64,000 nucleotides of DNA, taken from the NCBI GenBank assembly GCA_038496445.1, contig JALMLS010000255.1, forward strand, positions 310,001 to 374,000, read 5' to 3'. A program made the translations under genes and the position numbers. Of this stretch, positions 24,230 to 36,407 are shown in pieces. The stretch comes from Trichosphaerium sp. ATCC 40318. Lineage: Eukaryota; Discosea; Flabellinia; Trichosidae. Numbering within the stretch: position 1 is the first letter of the stretch; the number at the start of each line of letters is the position of its first letter. The notes below the pieces were generated by a model, which did not search any database, was not told where the DNA came from, and saw only the letters and a program-made list of their open reading frames with translations.

Positions 24230-24235
24230 CACGTG
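24230..24235. promoter_or_regulatory. CACGTG palindrome in divergent promoter
   Basis: In ATCACGTGAC context within the 249-bp space between the divergent MORN_2 gene (start 24109) and the lipase-like gene (start 24359). Same core as the sites before histone H3. Function inferred only. Confidence 0.35.
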
Positions 24236-24358
24236 ACTTTCAGTCGTTAGAAGAATGTTGAGTCTGAGGAAAGACTTAACAAAAAAGCCAGAATTTATTG
24301 TTGAATCTTCGTTTTTATTGAAGAGGAGCTGTTCTAGTAATAGTACAGTTAGAGTGAG

Positions 24359-27300
24359 ATGGCGTCACCTGTTGGGAACCCAAAAAACGCCGAGCAGTCT
24401 GAAATGCTACCTTGTGACCTTTTACCGAGCAAAGAGACTTTACTCATGGCCTTGGAATGTTGTCGTATCGTAAATGGAGAAAAAGAACAGTTACACGTGC
24501 GCACTCTATCGGTACTCCGCTCTGATGATTTTATAAACGGTCTAGTGCGATGTTCGGTGTCAAAAAGCTGTAAACTCTTCGTACAAATATGTTATCATTA
24601 CATGCCAAGCTACAAACACAATGTACGTAGCCTTCAAGAGTTTAGATGTGCGGTTACCTCTAGACTTACCACGTTGGGGAAAACATGATAAGGGGCCTGT
24701 CCTTAAACGTGCGTTTGTATCTTCACATGTTTTTTTCTGACATTGTTTGTAGACATCTTTAACATTGCGGAGCGGATACCTTTACGCCACATGGCACAAC
24801 AACTAATGTACAATGCTTAATACTAATTAGAGATATATCTTACTTTATACAAAGATGTGACAGTATCAATGTCGTCCTGTGTGGTCATTGTTTGGGTGGT
24901 GTCGTTGCACAAATTGTGTACACAAAATTATATGAGGAGCTTGCCAAGACAGACCAACAACGAGCTCGAGGTGCGTCTTTACTACCTGAAATGATTAGTT
25001 ACATATCGTAGAGTACTTGGGTAAAGGCATGCTTAGGTCTATATCATTCGGAGCACCATTGTACGCAGGAAAAGCTTGGGTCGATCATTTGAAAAAGTTG
25101 CGCATTTCAGAATACATGTGCAATATTACATACGAAGGCGATATAATCTTAAAATTGTTGAGTCTGATACTACTCGATTTCAAGACATCACAACATAGAG
25201 AGACTGCTAAATTAGTACCATTGGAGCTTCTTATGGAGAGTCTTCTTAAAAATAATACATGGACTGTGCGTTTTAAGTAAACGTGTATTTTGGTGTTTAT
25301 AAGGTTGTAGATGGACCGAGATTCTTTCAAGAGATTAAGTAAGATGATACGCATGGATAAAGAAAACCATGAAAATGATATAAGTCCAGTTGGACAATTC
25401 TGGATAATGTATGAGTCACATTTGACAGCAGAGCTCATACATGTGCGTTAAGTTACAGAATTAATCACGTGACTTATATGTTATCAATTAGGAGGCATCT
25501 CCTAAAGCCATCACATCTGCTCTTCTCCATAGAGAATTAAAATTAGCGCTTGGTGATGAGAAAGGAACTTATAGGACGCAGGTACGCTATTCTCAGGAAA
25601 GGACAAGCTTAAAACACGTGTTTAGCATTCACCACGAATCTATCGCTTTTTGTTGAAGCACAGAAAGGAAGACAGGATCGATGAGGAAGAGTCTGGCCAA
25701 GCGATTAGTATTGGTCAAGGTCAGCATTATTCATTTCTGTCGGCGGTTTCTAAAACAAGTGTAGAGCTTTTACCACAAATATTTGGGTCAAAGGCGCTGT
25801 GGCTTGCAAAAGTAAATTTATTACAGATAACGATAGAGGTATAACCAACATATCTTTTTCACTTATTCACGTGAATGTTAGGGTATTAACCTTGACCTAT
25901 CAAATGGCAGTAAAGGGTGTGCAGTGCTACTCAATTCAGATATGTATTGCCAAAGAATAGAGAGCAGGAGTATGGATGGCAAAGATCTTATAGTTGTTTT
26001 CAGTCTTGACGAGCTTCCTCATGAAATAAGAGTCTTAATCACGACAGACTTTGGAGACACTCAAGTATCCGTAAGGGCAGGAGATATATACGTACGCATG
26101 ATCAATCATTAACAATATATAAAACAAATGAATTCTAGGAGCACAAAGGCAAAGTCTTACCACTTCCGAACAAATTCTCAAATGTTTCTGTTTTGTTCTT
26201 GATTACCGTTCTGTTTCGTGGATTGTGGACTGTAATGACCGGAACAAAAGGTCGTCGTCAGACTGTATTCATGACAGATAAGATGTTAAATGCATTACGT
26301 GATGTCGATGCTATCTTCAATTGTGGTCTTGCACGTGTTTTAAAAGGAGACTCTTTCGACACTTATGATATCGTTTCGATTCAAACTCTTGCTGCACTTG
26401 CTCAAGAGCCTCTAGAGCGAATGTATGAAAGTGCTACATCTCCTCTACAGGTTCGTATCCCTGTAGTACACCCAGGCCATGGAATATCAGTATCAACACC
26501 AGGAGGTGTTCTAATGCCTATGATAATTGGAGCGAACAAAGGAAAAAGTGCTTCATCTAGGACTAAGAACTATAAAGCTGTTTTGCGGTATCTAGCATAT
26601 CAAATAGGTATTTCTCCTTGGGAAGTTTTGGACACAGAGTATGGTTTAGAAAAGGTTCCAAATCAACATTATATGTAACCGCACTAACAACATTAGGGAT
26701 TGAGAGATTTCTTCTCTTTAGTGTCAGCAATGAAAAAGCAACTACAAGAAGATCTATTTACTATTTCAAGCACAAAAGCAATATTCCTTAGTGGATGCGC
26801 ACTCCCTCTTCATAGTGCTTCAAAGAGGTAAGTCTAAAAAAACCTGCACCTAATACATGTGACCTAACTGCTTGTTAAACCTTGTAGCTCGCAAGTTGAA
26901 GCTAAAAAGCGTATACGTGTTGCGATAAATATATGTGATATGCGACATTGGCTTACATGTCGTTTGTATGTTTCAGTCATGGGAACACGTAACTCTGGCA
27001 CGTGTTAAACTTGGAATTATAATAATGTTTTCTAACAGTTGTACTTAGAAAAAGGAAGGATTTCTAGAGAATTGTTCAATGTTAGAAGCGAGAATGAAAC
27101 AGGTCCCTTTTTCAGAGCTAATAATTCAGAGTATTTATTTGGGTTGGACTGCCCAGCGTTTGAAGGTAAGACAAAAAAAAGTAACAACAAAAGACAGTTT
27201 CGAACCATAAAGGTAACAACTTTCTTTGTTAGAAAAATCGGTTCGGTTCACACCATTTGTTCGTGCATGTTCTATGGTATTGGTACTACTAGATGCTACA

Positions 27301-27716
27301 TCAATAGGTAGCGTTGAGGCTGGATATATTGCAAAAGCACAGAAATTAGCACCAGTAGACCTTGTTGTATTGACGCGAATTAAACTGTTGACTATTGATC
27401 AAAAAAGAGATTTGCATGAGTACTCCAAACAATGTAGTACGACACTTGGTATTCCTGCTAAAAAAATGGTGTTATTGAATGAAGGCCAAGAACCTCTAGA
27501 AGCACACAGTACGTCGTACAAAGTACACTAGACAAACGAATTAATTTTGTTCTTTCAGATGTGATGTCGCTTTCAGAGTTTCGTGGAGCTCTCTTTGGAA
27601 AGCTCAGAAGACGTGTTCAAGATCCTCATGTTATACAAGACATACGAAATGCAATGACTAATGTTGTAAAGACTAAACGAGGCATTCGAGAATACAGAGC
27701 CTTTACTGATGTTTAA
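24359..27716 (+). CDS. Large lipase-3-like protein with GTPase-like C-terminal region
   Basis: Multi-exon gene, about 900 residues. It starts MASPVGNPKNAEQSEM. An alpha/beta-hydrolase part of the class 3 lipase type is read at 24780-25100: HGTTTNVQCLILIRD, then NVVLCGHCLGGVVAQIVYT and RSISFGAPLYAGKAWVDHLK. The nucleophile elbow GxSxG is GHCLG here, with Cys (codon TGT) for Ser. The middle (25650-26680) includes IIGANKGKSASS, somewhat like a P-loop but one residue short, and GDSFDTYDIVSIQTLAALAQ. The last part (27200-27716) reads RACSMVLVLLDATSIGSVEA, then LAPVDLVVLTRIKLLTIDQK, which resembles the core strands of a P-loop GTPase, with TRIK in place of TKxD. It ends REYRAFTDV. The GTPase resemblance is weak. 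Introns are very short in places (about 30 bp near 26678). Confidence 0.65.
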
Positions 27717-27878
27717 CAAAATAAAAATATTTCCTCGAAACAACAATGTCTAGACCAACGCCCTCCACTGTAGCAATTTAGTACAACCACACCGCACCTA
27801 TCAACATACACGGGTTGTAGTTCTTCAATAAAACAAGCAACACTGAGGGATTTGAAGAGTGATAGGAGGATAATTTTA

Positions 27879-28578
27879 CTATTGTTTACAAGCTATCTTA
27901 ACATCTGCAATGTTAAGTTGTCCAGTTTTCTTGTAGACACCCTCGAGGCATACAAATCCATTGATACCATCTACAAGACTTTCTTGAAGAGCAATGGTCC
28001 ATGCGTATTGATTATCTTGAATAGTCAACTGAGGACCTGCAGCTTTCTCGTATGATTCCACAATCGAGGCAATTTCACCGCTAGGATCAACTGTTTTTGT
28101 AACTGTGAAGGTATGTCTACCGAATACAAGCATATCGTGTTGCGCTGAGATTAATTGGAAGACCCAACCAAATGCAAACTGATCCTTGTTTGCAGAGAAT
28201 CCGTGTTGATCAACATAATGAGGGGCTGTCATGCCTGGTGGGAACACAATTTTTGGTGCATTTGTGTATGCAATTTTGTCGAATGGAGCACAAATAGAGG
28301 TGTCTTCGACGTCGAAGGTTGCGAAAAGATGGTTCCAGTATACCCAGTAATCAGGTTTATCGAAGAATTCAACAAGAGTGTCGAAGGGAACGCCAACATG
28401 TAGTTCGAATTTCTGTGGTGGCATCTGATTTGAGTCTGCAAGTTGTTTGTAGTACAAAGTGGTGTTGTGGATGCTAGGGTCAGAGCATGCCGGGACATTG
28501 TTTCCGAGACCATTGAGAGCATGTGTGAAAGCAGCGAAAGAGAGCAGAAAACAAACTGTGAAGAGCAGTGTTGGCATT
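27879..28578 (-). CDS. Secreted SRPBCC-like protein, intronless
   Basis: Single exon. The likely start is the Met at 28578 (MPTLLFTVCFLLSFAAFTHA), a textbook signal peptide; an in-frame Met at 28628 would put 17 residues before it. Mature protein begins near LNGLGNNVPACSDPSIHN. The core (KFELHVGVPFDTLVEFFDKP, then YWVYWNHLFATF) resembles the start of a helix-grip (SRPBCC/START) fold, with later strands FAFGWVFQLISAQHDMLVFG and HTFTVTKTVDPSGEIASIVE. About 230 residues with conserved-looking Cys near both ends (PAC, SICAPF, FVCLEG, IACKQ). Lack of introns in an intron-rich region suggests retrocopy or recent transfer. The family call is tentative; secretion is well supported. Confidence 0.72.
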
Positions 28579-29255
28579 GTAGTTGATGTCAATGTTTTGT
28601 GACTAAATGACGTGTGACACGAATTCACAGCAACGAATTCGTGCAGGTAAAATGAAAAAAAAAAATGCTAACTTTTAAACATAAAAAGAGGTCGCAAGGT
28701 TTTGGTAAATAGTTTGGTCTGGCTTTACCTTTTTAAGCAGCTTAAAGGGTTCGGTTTTAATGAATTCGTTTGAGAAATTTGGTGAAATCTACGTCAGAAA
28801 TAACCCAAAAGCCCACGTTTGTAACCAACAAGCAAGTTTTATTTTGTGACACGAAAAATCGTACTGAATTGCCAGCACATCACGTGTTGTGCTGTTTTGG
28901 GCGAGTAAGCACGTTCTGGATTGCCTAGATGTAGTTGTACAGAAGTAAAGCAAGTTCGGATGTCTCCAGACCAGCTGACCCTTTTTTGAGTTTTCCCGTC
29001 AAAAATAGTCTATGTAATGCAACTGGCAATGCTACGCCATTATTATACTGGCTTGCGTTGGTGGGTTGCCAATTAAACGCATGCCACCCCATTTACGCTA
29101 CAAAGTCATTTAAAGTACCTAAAGATGTTGTCGTTACGCGTCAGATCGGCGTTTGGGCGCAGTAGTGTTGATTTGAAGCGAGTGTCGCCTGTTAACCGAA
29201 TTTATCCATATAAACTCAGCATACGCCACAACAACGCAGTTAGAGCAATAAGACG
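28579..29255. other. Divergent promoter region
   Basis: Between the secreted protein gene (-) and the nucleotidyltransferase gene (+). Contains CACGTG at 28881-28886. A 76-codon plus-strand ORF at 28935-29165 has no recognisable family and no splice context, so I do not call it. Confidence 0.5.
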
Positions 29256-31502
29256 ATGCCATTCGGTAAGAAAAAGTCAATCAGCAGTAAAACGTTACTG
29301 AGCATCAAACAGACAAGCGATCACTCACGATTGCATTTTGATATGAGCGGCAACGTAGTTTTTAGACAAGAAGAAATAGAACTTCTCAAAAATGCTGTTG
29401 GTCATCGTGGGAAGCTAATATTTGGTAATATAGCATTGATAAGCTTATAAAATTGAATTAACGTTTTAAAGCGATGATTTGTGGTTCTGCAGCGTTCAAT
29501 TTAAATCTACCAACATCTGACATTGGTACGTAGTAGATCTACGCGATACTAAGTCTTTAAAATGACAAACACAGTTTTTCGCGTTTTTTATGAAAATGCA
29601 GAACCCCTTCTCATATTTGGTCAGATTACATGGGAGTATACATTGGAAACAACCAAGGACCTTTAAAGAAGCTTAAAAACGGTGGGACGCTAGACAAGCA
29701 CGATCCAGATTATCAAATCTACGGCAAGCCAAAAATGACACTTGGTGTCAGAAATCTGTTTTGTTTCAGAGTCTAACATCTTATATAGAGGCTTCAGTTT
29801 ATTGTGAACTTCTTGTTAAGGGAAATCCAAAGGTTAGAAGTCCAAACTGAAGACTGTGAGTGCTGTATTATTGACGTTTTGTTTATCTTTAGGTTGTTGA
29901 GCCTCTGTTCACAGATAAGTTGTGTTGGTCATCTCAAGAGTGGGAAGAATTGAAGAAACTTCGTAAGGTTGTTCTAAATCAGACAACAATAAAACAATAC
30001 TTTGGTTTTGGTGCGTTTTTTTGAACAGTTAGGGTAAAATTTTGTTTTGTTGATGTGCTGACACGTGATAGCGAATGTACAACTCAAAGATATTGAAAAG
30101 GGTAAAGGTGTGCCTACCAAGAAGTTGTATCATACATACCGTCTATTGAAGGAATCAAAACGTATAGTAGATGGACAAGAACCACATGGTATGTGAATTT
30201 AATTACAGCAATTATCTGACATCTTTTGTCGGTAGTGTTCCTAGAAGGACCTGAACATGATTTCATCATGAAAATTCGTGCAGATGATGTTGACAGAGAA
30301 GCACTCATGAAGGAGATTGCTGAATTAAAGGAATACATAAACGCCAGGCTGTCAAACATTCCAGAAGTACGTTTGGATTTTTTTAGTTACTAAAAATACG
30401 TGAAAGAATTTTCCACCGTGACTTATCGTTGTTAGAGCGCTGACAAGTCTGTATTAACAGAATGGTTGACTCCTATGCTACTTAAAGGTCTCAAAGATGC
30501 ACCCCAAAAACCTATAAAATATGAGAGAGGTACAGGCTATGAGGATTTGGTAAAACGTGCTGAAGATCTTTTGAAAAAGAATGGTATTAAAGGAAGTATA
30601 CTTTATATTGCAGAGTCAGGTACACATCGCCAATAGCCTTTCATGTCTAATATTTTGTACAGGAAGCAACGCTTTTGGTCTTGAGTGTTCTGAAAAAGAT
30701 TACTTTGGTGTATATGCTGTAAATCCGTTAGAAGTGATCAATCCATTAAACAAGACAGTGACAACTGTTTTTGATGAGAGTACGCTAAAATTTCTTTTTA
30801 TAACTTTTCAGTGATCATGTGCACTCATTTTGTTGATTCAGCGTTATCTTCTGGTGAACCAAATAAAGGAAAATATAAACGAGGAATGCAATTGCATGAG
30901 GTTACTGCTGTCGCCCGAGTGCTTTCTAAAGTCCGTAACTTGGTTTTTTATCATGTTACCGCTTGCTTACTGTAAATATTTGTAGGGCTCTAACCGGGCG
31001 GTTGAGGCGTTTTATCAAGATCCAGAGAGGACTTGGACATCTTCTCCATGGAAAGTACTTCGTGCTGCGGTTGCAGAGAAGGGAGGACTTTTAACACCAG
31101 CACTTGTACGCCTTGTTCTCCATCCGACATTTGAACGACATTCTCATTTTTTTTTTCAAGGTATTCCAATACTTGGGTCTAGCAAAAGCTTGTTGTATTG
31201 CTGGTCAGAGGGCTAAGGATGAGTTTCCAAGATATTTATGTATGGCACAACGTTTTATGATGCAAGCAAAACGTGTTGTTAAGGGTCAAGTACCGTCAAC
31301 GAATTGGTTATCTTCAGAAGAATTACAATTGCTTAAAGATATAAAAGCTGGTAAAATTGACATGATGGGACGATCAGATGCCATACTCAAGGATATTAAA
31401 GTCCTTCAAGCTGGGCTTAAGGGAGCTTCTTCTCTACCAAAGATTGATCCTACAGACGTATTGAATGACTGGGTACTATCATTGTACAAAGGGATGTTAT
31501 AA
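29256..31502 (+). CDS. Tandem RlaP-type (polymerase-beta superfamily) nucleotidyltransferase
   Basis: Starts MPFGKKKSISSKTLLSIKQ. Module 1: LIFAMICGSAAFNLNLPTSD joins across introns to IDYMGVYIG, giving the GS(x)9D-x-D motif of polymerase-beta-fold nucleotidyltransferases; then KLKNGGTLDKHDPDYQIYG, LTSYIEASVYCELLVKGNPK, VVEPLFTDKLCWSS and KDIEKGKGVPTKKLYHTYRL. These match the RlaP/YcgL family (COG3541), linked in bacteria to RNA repair. Module 2 repeats the plan: ILYIAESGSNAFGLECSEKD followed by YFGVYAVNP, then KRGMQLHEVTAVARVLSK, GSNRAVEAFYQDPERTW and FPRYLCMAQRFMMQAKRVV. In module 2 the metal-binding pair is SEKD rather than SDID. Ends LNDWVLSLYKGML. About ten introns and an AATAAA at 31508. 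Substrate unknown. Confidence 0.78.
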
Positions 31503-31585
31503 AAGCAAATAAACATAGGAAACAAACTTTGACTTTGTACAATCTGCAACTATTTGTTTACTGTCTTTTTTTAATTGTTCTGGCA

Positions 31586-33433
31586 CTAAACTGTTCGCGG
31601 TTGAGCACGCCCAGAAATGAGCATATCTCCATTACATGCTGGGCATGTGCAATCAAAAAAATAACGCTTTTTGAGTAAGGATTTGCGTTGTTCCTTTGAT
31701 CGTCCAATGACTAGATTATATCTCGTTAGTATCTGCGCAGATGTAGTTTTGTAATAACTTTTTTCTTCTTACCTTGTACATAAGTGTCATTAAGCTCCTC
31801 ACCTACAGTTGAAACACGTGAGTAATTCATTCATTGAAGGTAATTTTAAAAATGTTGTGACCTTTCTTTATATCAGCCATTGCATACACAGCCACGTGCG
31901 CGTACTGCTTTGAAGGATCAAGTCTCTCGGCAATCTCATCTATACCCGCGACTACATTAAATTGACAACTGTGATTCATCAAAGGGTATCTGCGAAACAA
32001 GCCAGAACCGTCAACATAAGGTAGTACTCTAATAAAAAAAAATTCAGTATTTTGAACTTACGTTACCGTTCGTTGTACGGTACCCGTAATAGCCAACTAT
32101 AGCTTGCTTTAAACTCACGAATTCCATTGCATATTCAAAGTTTTTCATTGATGCGTCTAAGTATATTGCCCAAGGAGAATGTACTGTTACACTAAAGTTA
32201 TTTGTTGCAGCAATGCCAAGAACACGATCCCAAAAAATACGTTCAAATAATATATCAAATCTGTTGTCGTTGATTCCTTCTTTAAACATTGCTATAGCAT
32301 CTTTTATATTTAGTTGATATAACTCTTTGGTTGTATACGTTACACCAGGCTTTTGTGAATGAGCTTCAGCTTGCATCACCTCGGTGAATGGTACCCAAAA
32401 AAATTGACCTAAGAATCAATGTTAGAACAAACCAAAACGTGATCAAACCGGCATGTTGCTCACCTATCATAAAATCTATCGCTTCTTCTATTGTTTTACC
32501 ATCATCAATGACCATTTTAATAATAGATCCAACTACTCTAGCGCCAACCTCGAGTCTCATTGGCCAGTTTTCTTTAGAAAATTTGAAGAACTTTATAAGG
32601 TTTTCATTTGGCTTATCAGTCTTTTCTTTCGTGCATATATACTTGTGATGTACCATTGCCTCACTTTTACAACTAGCGCAAAATACTTTACCACAATCAT
32701 CACAACAACTGACCTCAGGTAACGCAGGTTCAAACTGTTGAGCATAATCCAGAGCTTCCTAAAAAACACAGAAATTAAAAAAAGATTATTTAAATTAAAC
32801 ACGTGTAGTATTTTTCTTTTACTCTAAAAACTGCACGAAACGCGGTAACTAACATTAAGCTATCATATACACACGTAACAGTATGATTAGATGCGATGAA
32901 GTTTTATTCTTTAAAAAAGGCAATAATGCTTTACTTGGTATGAAAACAGGCTTAACGTACTTCTGATGGTGGATCGCGGCGTATTTCTGTGCACGTATCC
33001 AAAAGCAATTGACGAAATGAGCCAACAAATCTCATACAATGAGCGCAAATGGTTCCTTTAATGTTATCACCTATGATAAAGCGGTTTTGAGTATGTTACG
33101 ATAGCATTCGTAATTAAATCGTGGCCTACAAACGCAAACTTTTGATTCTTTTGTGGAAAGACCGTTTATCACGCGTGAAACAGCGAATTCTCGGGTTCTA
33201 GCGGTGAATGAAAAAAAAAAAGTTTACCTTTGTTTGGCTGTAGACTGATAGGACGCTCAGTCCATATTAATTGCTTCTCTTTAATGTCCTCAGTAGCAAA
33301 GACACCTCTACCAAACTGTTCTGAAATGTATCGCACCTACAAACAGTATTAGCTTTTAAAGCTGACGGTTGTGTGCCTGGCATGGTGCGTTCTTGAATAG
33401 AGCTTCTTGTTGAGGTGTTACTGTAAGGCTCAT
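31586..33433 (-). CDS. SET-domain protein lysine methyltransferase (SMYD-like)
   Basis: Starts MSLTVTPQQEALFK. The split SET domain opens with RYISEQFGRGVFATEDIKE and IWTERPISLQPNKG. A zinc-binding insert follows, with TICAHCMRFVGS and CCDDCGKVFCASCKS plus HHKYIC, in the place and style of the MYND finger of SMYD proteins. The SET core then gives RRYPLMNHSCQFNVV (NHSC motif), EELNDTYV (GEE..xxY motif) and the post-SET cysteines FFDCTCPACNGD. The last residues are RAQPRTV with the stop at 31586. About ten exons. SMYD enzymes methylate lysines of histones and other proteins; the substrate here cannot be told. Confidence 0.82.
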
Positions 33434-33520
33434 AGTGGAATTACAGATTTGTTCCCAAATCAAATATCACTGTTTTTTTTTTGGAAACGTCAAGAATATT
33501 CTAGACTTGCAACCATTTGA

Positions 33521-33691
33521 TCAATCTTGATTTCTGGTCAATCAACCATTGACTATGCAAAAATATTAGGGGATGAGTATGTGGCCATATACAATGCAAC
33601 TGCTCCCAAAGCTAGCAGCATCACCGTGAAGGATAAGGTGATACTGCCGTATGCTAACCAGCAAGGGTGGACGTTCATCGAAAGGTGGTAA
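33521..33691 (+). pseudogene. Orphan coding fragment
   Basis: A frame open between stops reads SGQSTIDYAKILGDEYVAIY and ends NQQGWTFIERW with a TAA. Composition and codon use look like real coding sequence (NATAPKASSITVKDKVILPY), but it has no ATG and I see no upstream exon. It lies in the divergent space between the SET gene and a secreted-protein gene. It may be the relic of a gene or the last exon of an unrecognised one. No family recognised. Confidence 0.35.
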
Positions 33692-34283
33692 ACAAATGGA
33701 TTCCTGCGCTCGCGCCTTCCCGCCAGACTAGTTTATGCACGCAAATCCAAGGTCCTCCATACGACTACCGCCGACACTGATGTTATCCCTTGGATTTTAT
33801 AAGAGCATGAAACGATATTTAAACACTTGCAACAACCAAATAAAAAAAAAAGTGGTACAACCCTTTATTGCTTCTTTGGTTAAGATAAAGCTATTAGCTA
33901 CATTCTTCGCGTTTTTGGTGGTATTTCACAATATGATTGAAGTAGCAATCAATCAACAGTTCAAAAAAAATCATTTTTTCCGATACCAAAATACAAGTGT
34001 TACGAGTGCTCAATTTTACAAACACAGTTGCTGAACATGCTTGTGAAAACTTGACTCGTGGTAAATCAATATCCCATCACTCGAGTGAATAAAAGCGATG
34101 ACTTAAGGTGATATTGCGCTATTCGTTACAGAATAACTTAACCATAGTAGTGAAAAGGCAACTGACGCTAGCCATCAACACTATATTTACAAACCTTGTA
34201 TTCTGGAAAACGAAAAAGGCGTTTACTAGCTATTTTGTTTAATTTTATCTTGAAAGGTACATAGACACCCTCACGTACTTGTT
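33692..34283. other. Intergenic region
   Basis: No supported gene. A 99-codon plus-strand ORF at 33735-34034 is Lys/Asn-rich with a poly-A run and looks like chance. Promoter of the secreted-protein gene at 34284 should be here. No CACGTG site was found, unlike the other divergent regions. Confidence 0.5.
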
Positions 34284-35625
34284 ATGTCACACAAGAAAAC
34301 AACATTGTGGTTTACGACATTACTATGCCTTTTCGCTTTATTTATGTATTTGACACGTGCGCAACCTTCAAGATGCGATACTGTACTCTTTTTGGTAAGT
34401 TTTTCGTACAACCTTCGCTGATTTCATGCTCAGGCGGACTATGATAACTGCACGCTTACCACCCCTGGTGACTTGGACGTACTTTCTTTAGCCGAAGAAA
34501 GGCACACGGTAGAAGTTTTGTGTTCTAGAGACGTTTCTCCAGAATTAGCCGCGGAGTATGCCCTTGTGGTAATTTTATAAGTATTAAATTGATGATTTAT
34601 GCATTGTTAGGTTATAGCTCAGTCCGCTTTGTCTTATAATGTAGTTCAACTGGTCAATGCAAATGTTCCAATGATAGTTTACGAAGAACAAGCATTCAGA
34701 AGGTTAAAAATGGCTGATAGTGGTCAGAGCAATGCTATGACTGGGATTCGAATTACGGCGCCCAATCATCCTTTGGCAGCTAATTATAGTGGAAGACTCG
34801 AAGTTACTCGTAATTGTGATGTAGAATGTACAGTTGGTAGTATAGTAAATGGAGGTGGATCAACAGAGATAGCAAGGAGAGGAGATAAGAGGGCAGTGTA
34901 TGTCTATGAAAAAGTAAGCCAAAACGAGGCTAATTCACTTTAACTTTGTTCAAAAAGGGTTCTGAACTTGTTGATGGTTCTACTGCTCGTGCTATGCGAA
35001 TTGGATTATTTGTTGGAATCTCAGGGCTAACTGGTGAAGCGGAAAATATTACACGAGCAGCAATTGAATATGCCTTCAATGGAGGTCTTTGTGGTGCGAC
35101 TTTTATCAGCTCTTTTTCGCCTTCTTTGACTTCAATTGTAGTTGATAAGGAGGAAGTTATAGATACCATTCGAGTAATAGATGGAACTCAAGTGATCAAA
35201 GGTAGTACTAAAACGTACTTTTTGATTTCACATGACAGATATTTAGGCCACTTAGTCCTAACGAAAGATGGAATACTACAATTTAAAAATAATGGAACTT
35301 TAATAGTCGAAGGTTGTGTGTTTCTTTTCGGTCGTATTTCTATAACTGGAGACATTGATGATGGTTATAAGCTTATTGAAGTAAAAAACGAATACTGCAA
35401 GGTTAGTACAACATCAGTGGAGACTTTCTCAAGTGAAGAATGCAAACTTTCTCTTCGTCAAGGCAAGTTTACTACAATTGTCTTTTTTTACTTTTTATTA
35501 ATATTGGTAGACTTGCTTCAGTTATTTGCAAATCCCTTCGAAACTTGTGGAGTGTTTCGCAAGAGAACTTTCTTAAGCGAAATCTTAGTAATATTGTGTT
35601 TGTTTATTATAGTAATGTAGCTTAG
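34284..35625 (+). CDS. Secreted protein with GATase1/ThuA-like first domain
   Basis: Starts MSHKKTTLWFTTLLCLFALF, a signal peptide or anchor, after which the chain reads TRAQPSRCDTVLFL. The first domain (DVLSLAEERHTVEVLCS, then LAAEYALVVIAQSALSYNVV and VNANVPMIVYEEQAFRRLKM) has the pattern of a Rossmann-like, ThuA or class I amidotransferase-like fold often found in secreted bacterial proteins: an age-old 'event' strand, a switch helix, then a strand ending in an acidic turn. RITAPNHPLAANYSG follows. The second half includes GLFVGISGLTGEAENITRAA and several Cys. I join the last exon through a GTTTAC intron to LASVICKSLRNLWSVSQEN, ending YYSNVA at 35625; an unspliced read would instead end hydrophobically at 35620. 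Function unknown. Confidence 0.65.
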
Positions 35626-35950
35626 CGCTGTGTACAAAAAAACAGAAAGAAATTTTATATCAATGTTTACTTTTTTATTAAAGAAGCTGTATCAGCCACT
35701 ATACACCATCAGTGTATGGACTCTAAGTAGCTTTCGTTCTATTTTGATAAGTTGGATACGTACAAGCACGTAATTTTATGTCCCTTTAAAAAAGGATTTT
35801 GAAACGTTGCCTATGTTGTTACAAACAGCTTTTAAGTAAGGGTCAAGCTTACATTATTTCATACTTTTTATGACAAAAAGATTGATTCTGTTAAAGCAGA
35901 TTCTGTAAATACACATAAACTAGCGTTTGCTATTTATCGACATAATGGAC
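35626..35950. other. Intergenic region before the left repeat arm
   Basis: AT-rich, no ORF of note. The last about 30 bp still resembles sequence just outside the right arm, so the inverted repeat may have been slightly longer. Confidence 0.5.
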
Positions 35951-36407
35951 TGACATTCTTAAGAATGGAGCTCACTAAGGCTTGACACTTGGAGTTGCAC
36001 CAAAACAAATGTTTGGTGGGTGTTAAGTGATCAGGACACCATCTACTTTGATGGACTGTACTGTTAAAATAGAGAAAGTTGCAGTCAATACTTGACTATA
36101 CCTGGTAAATTCAAAGAGTCGTTTTGGCATTGGATGTTTACTCACAGCAGTATTAAACATTTTCCTTCCCCAACCAAGCACCCCCACCTCTGCAGTAGGC
36201 ACGGGGAAACTCGAAACTTCAGAAGTGATTAAGTTCTAAAAGTCCACCGCTAGGTGATTGAAAGAAGTTCTACTGAAAAATACTGAAGCTCTTATATAGT
36301 GGCCGCATACCAACCGTTACTCTTTGAAATTACAGGCATAAGTTTCACAACAAGCTACAAGCAAGCAAGTGAAACCAAGTACTGAATTGCTCCTTTCCCT
36401 ACACTTG

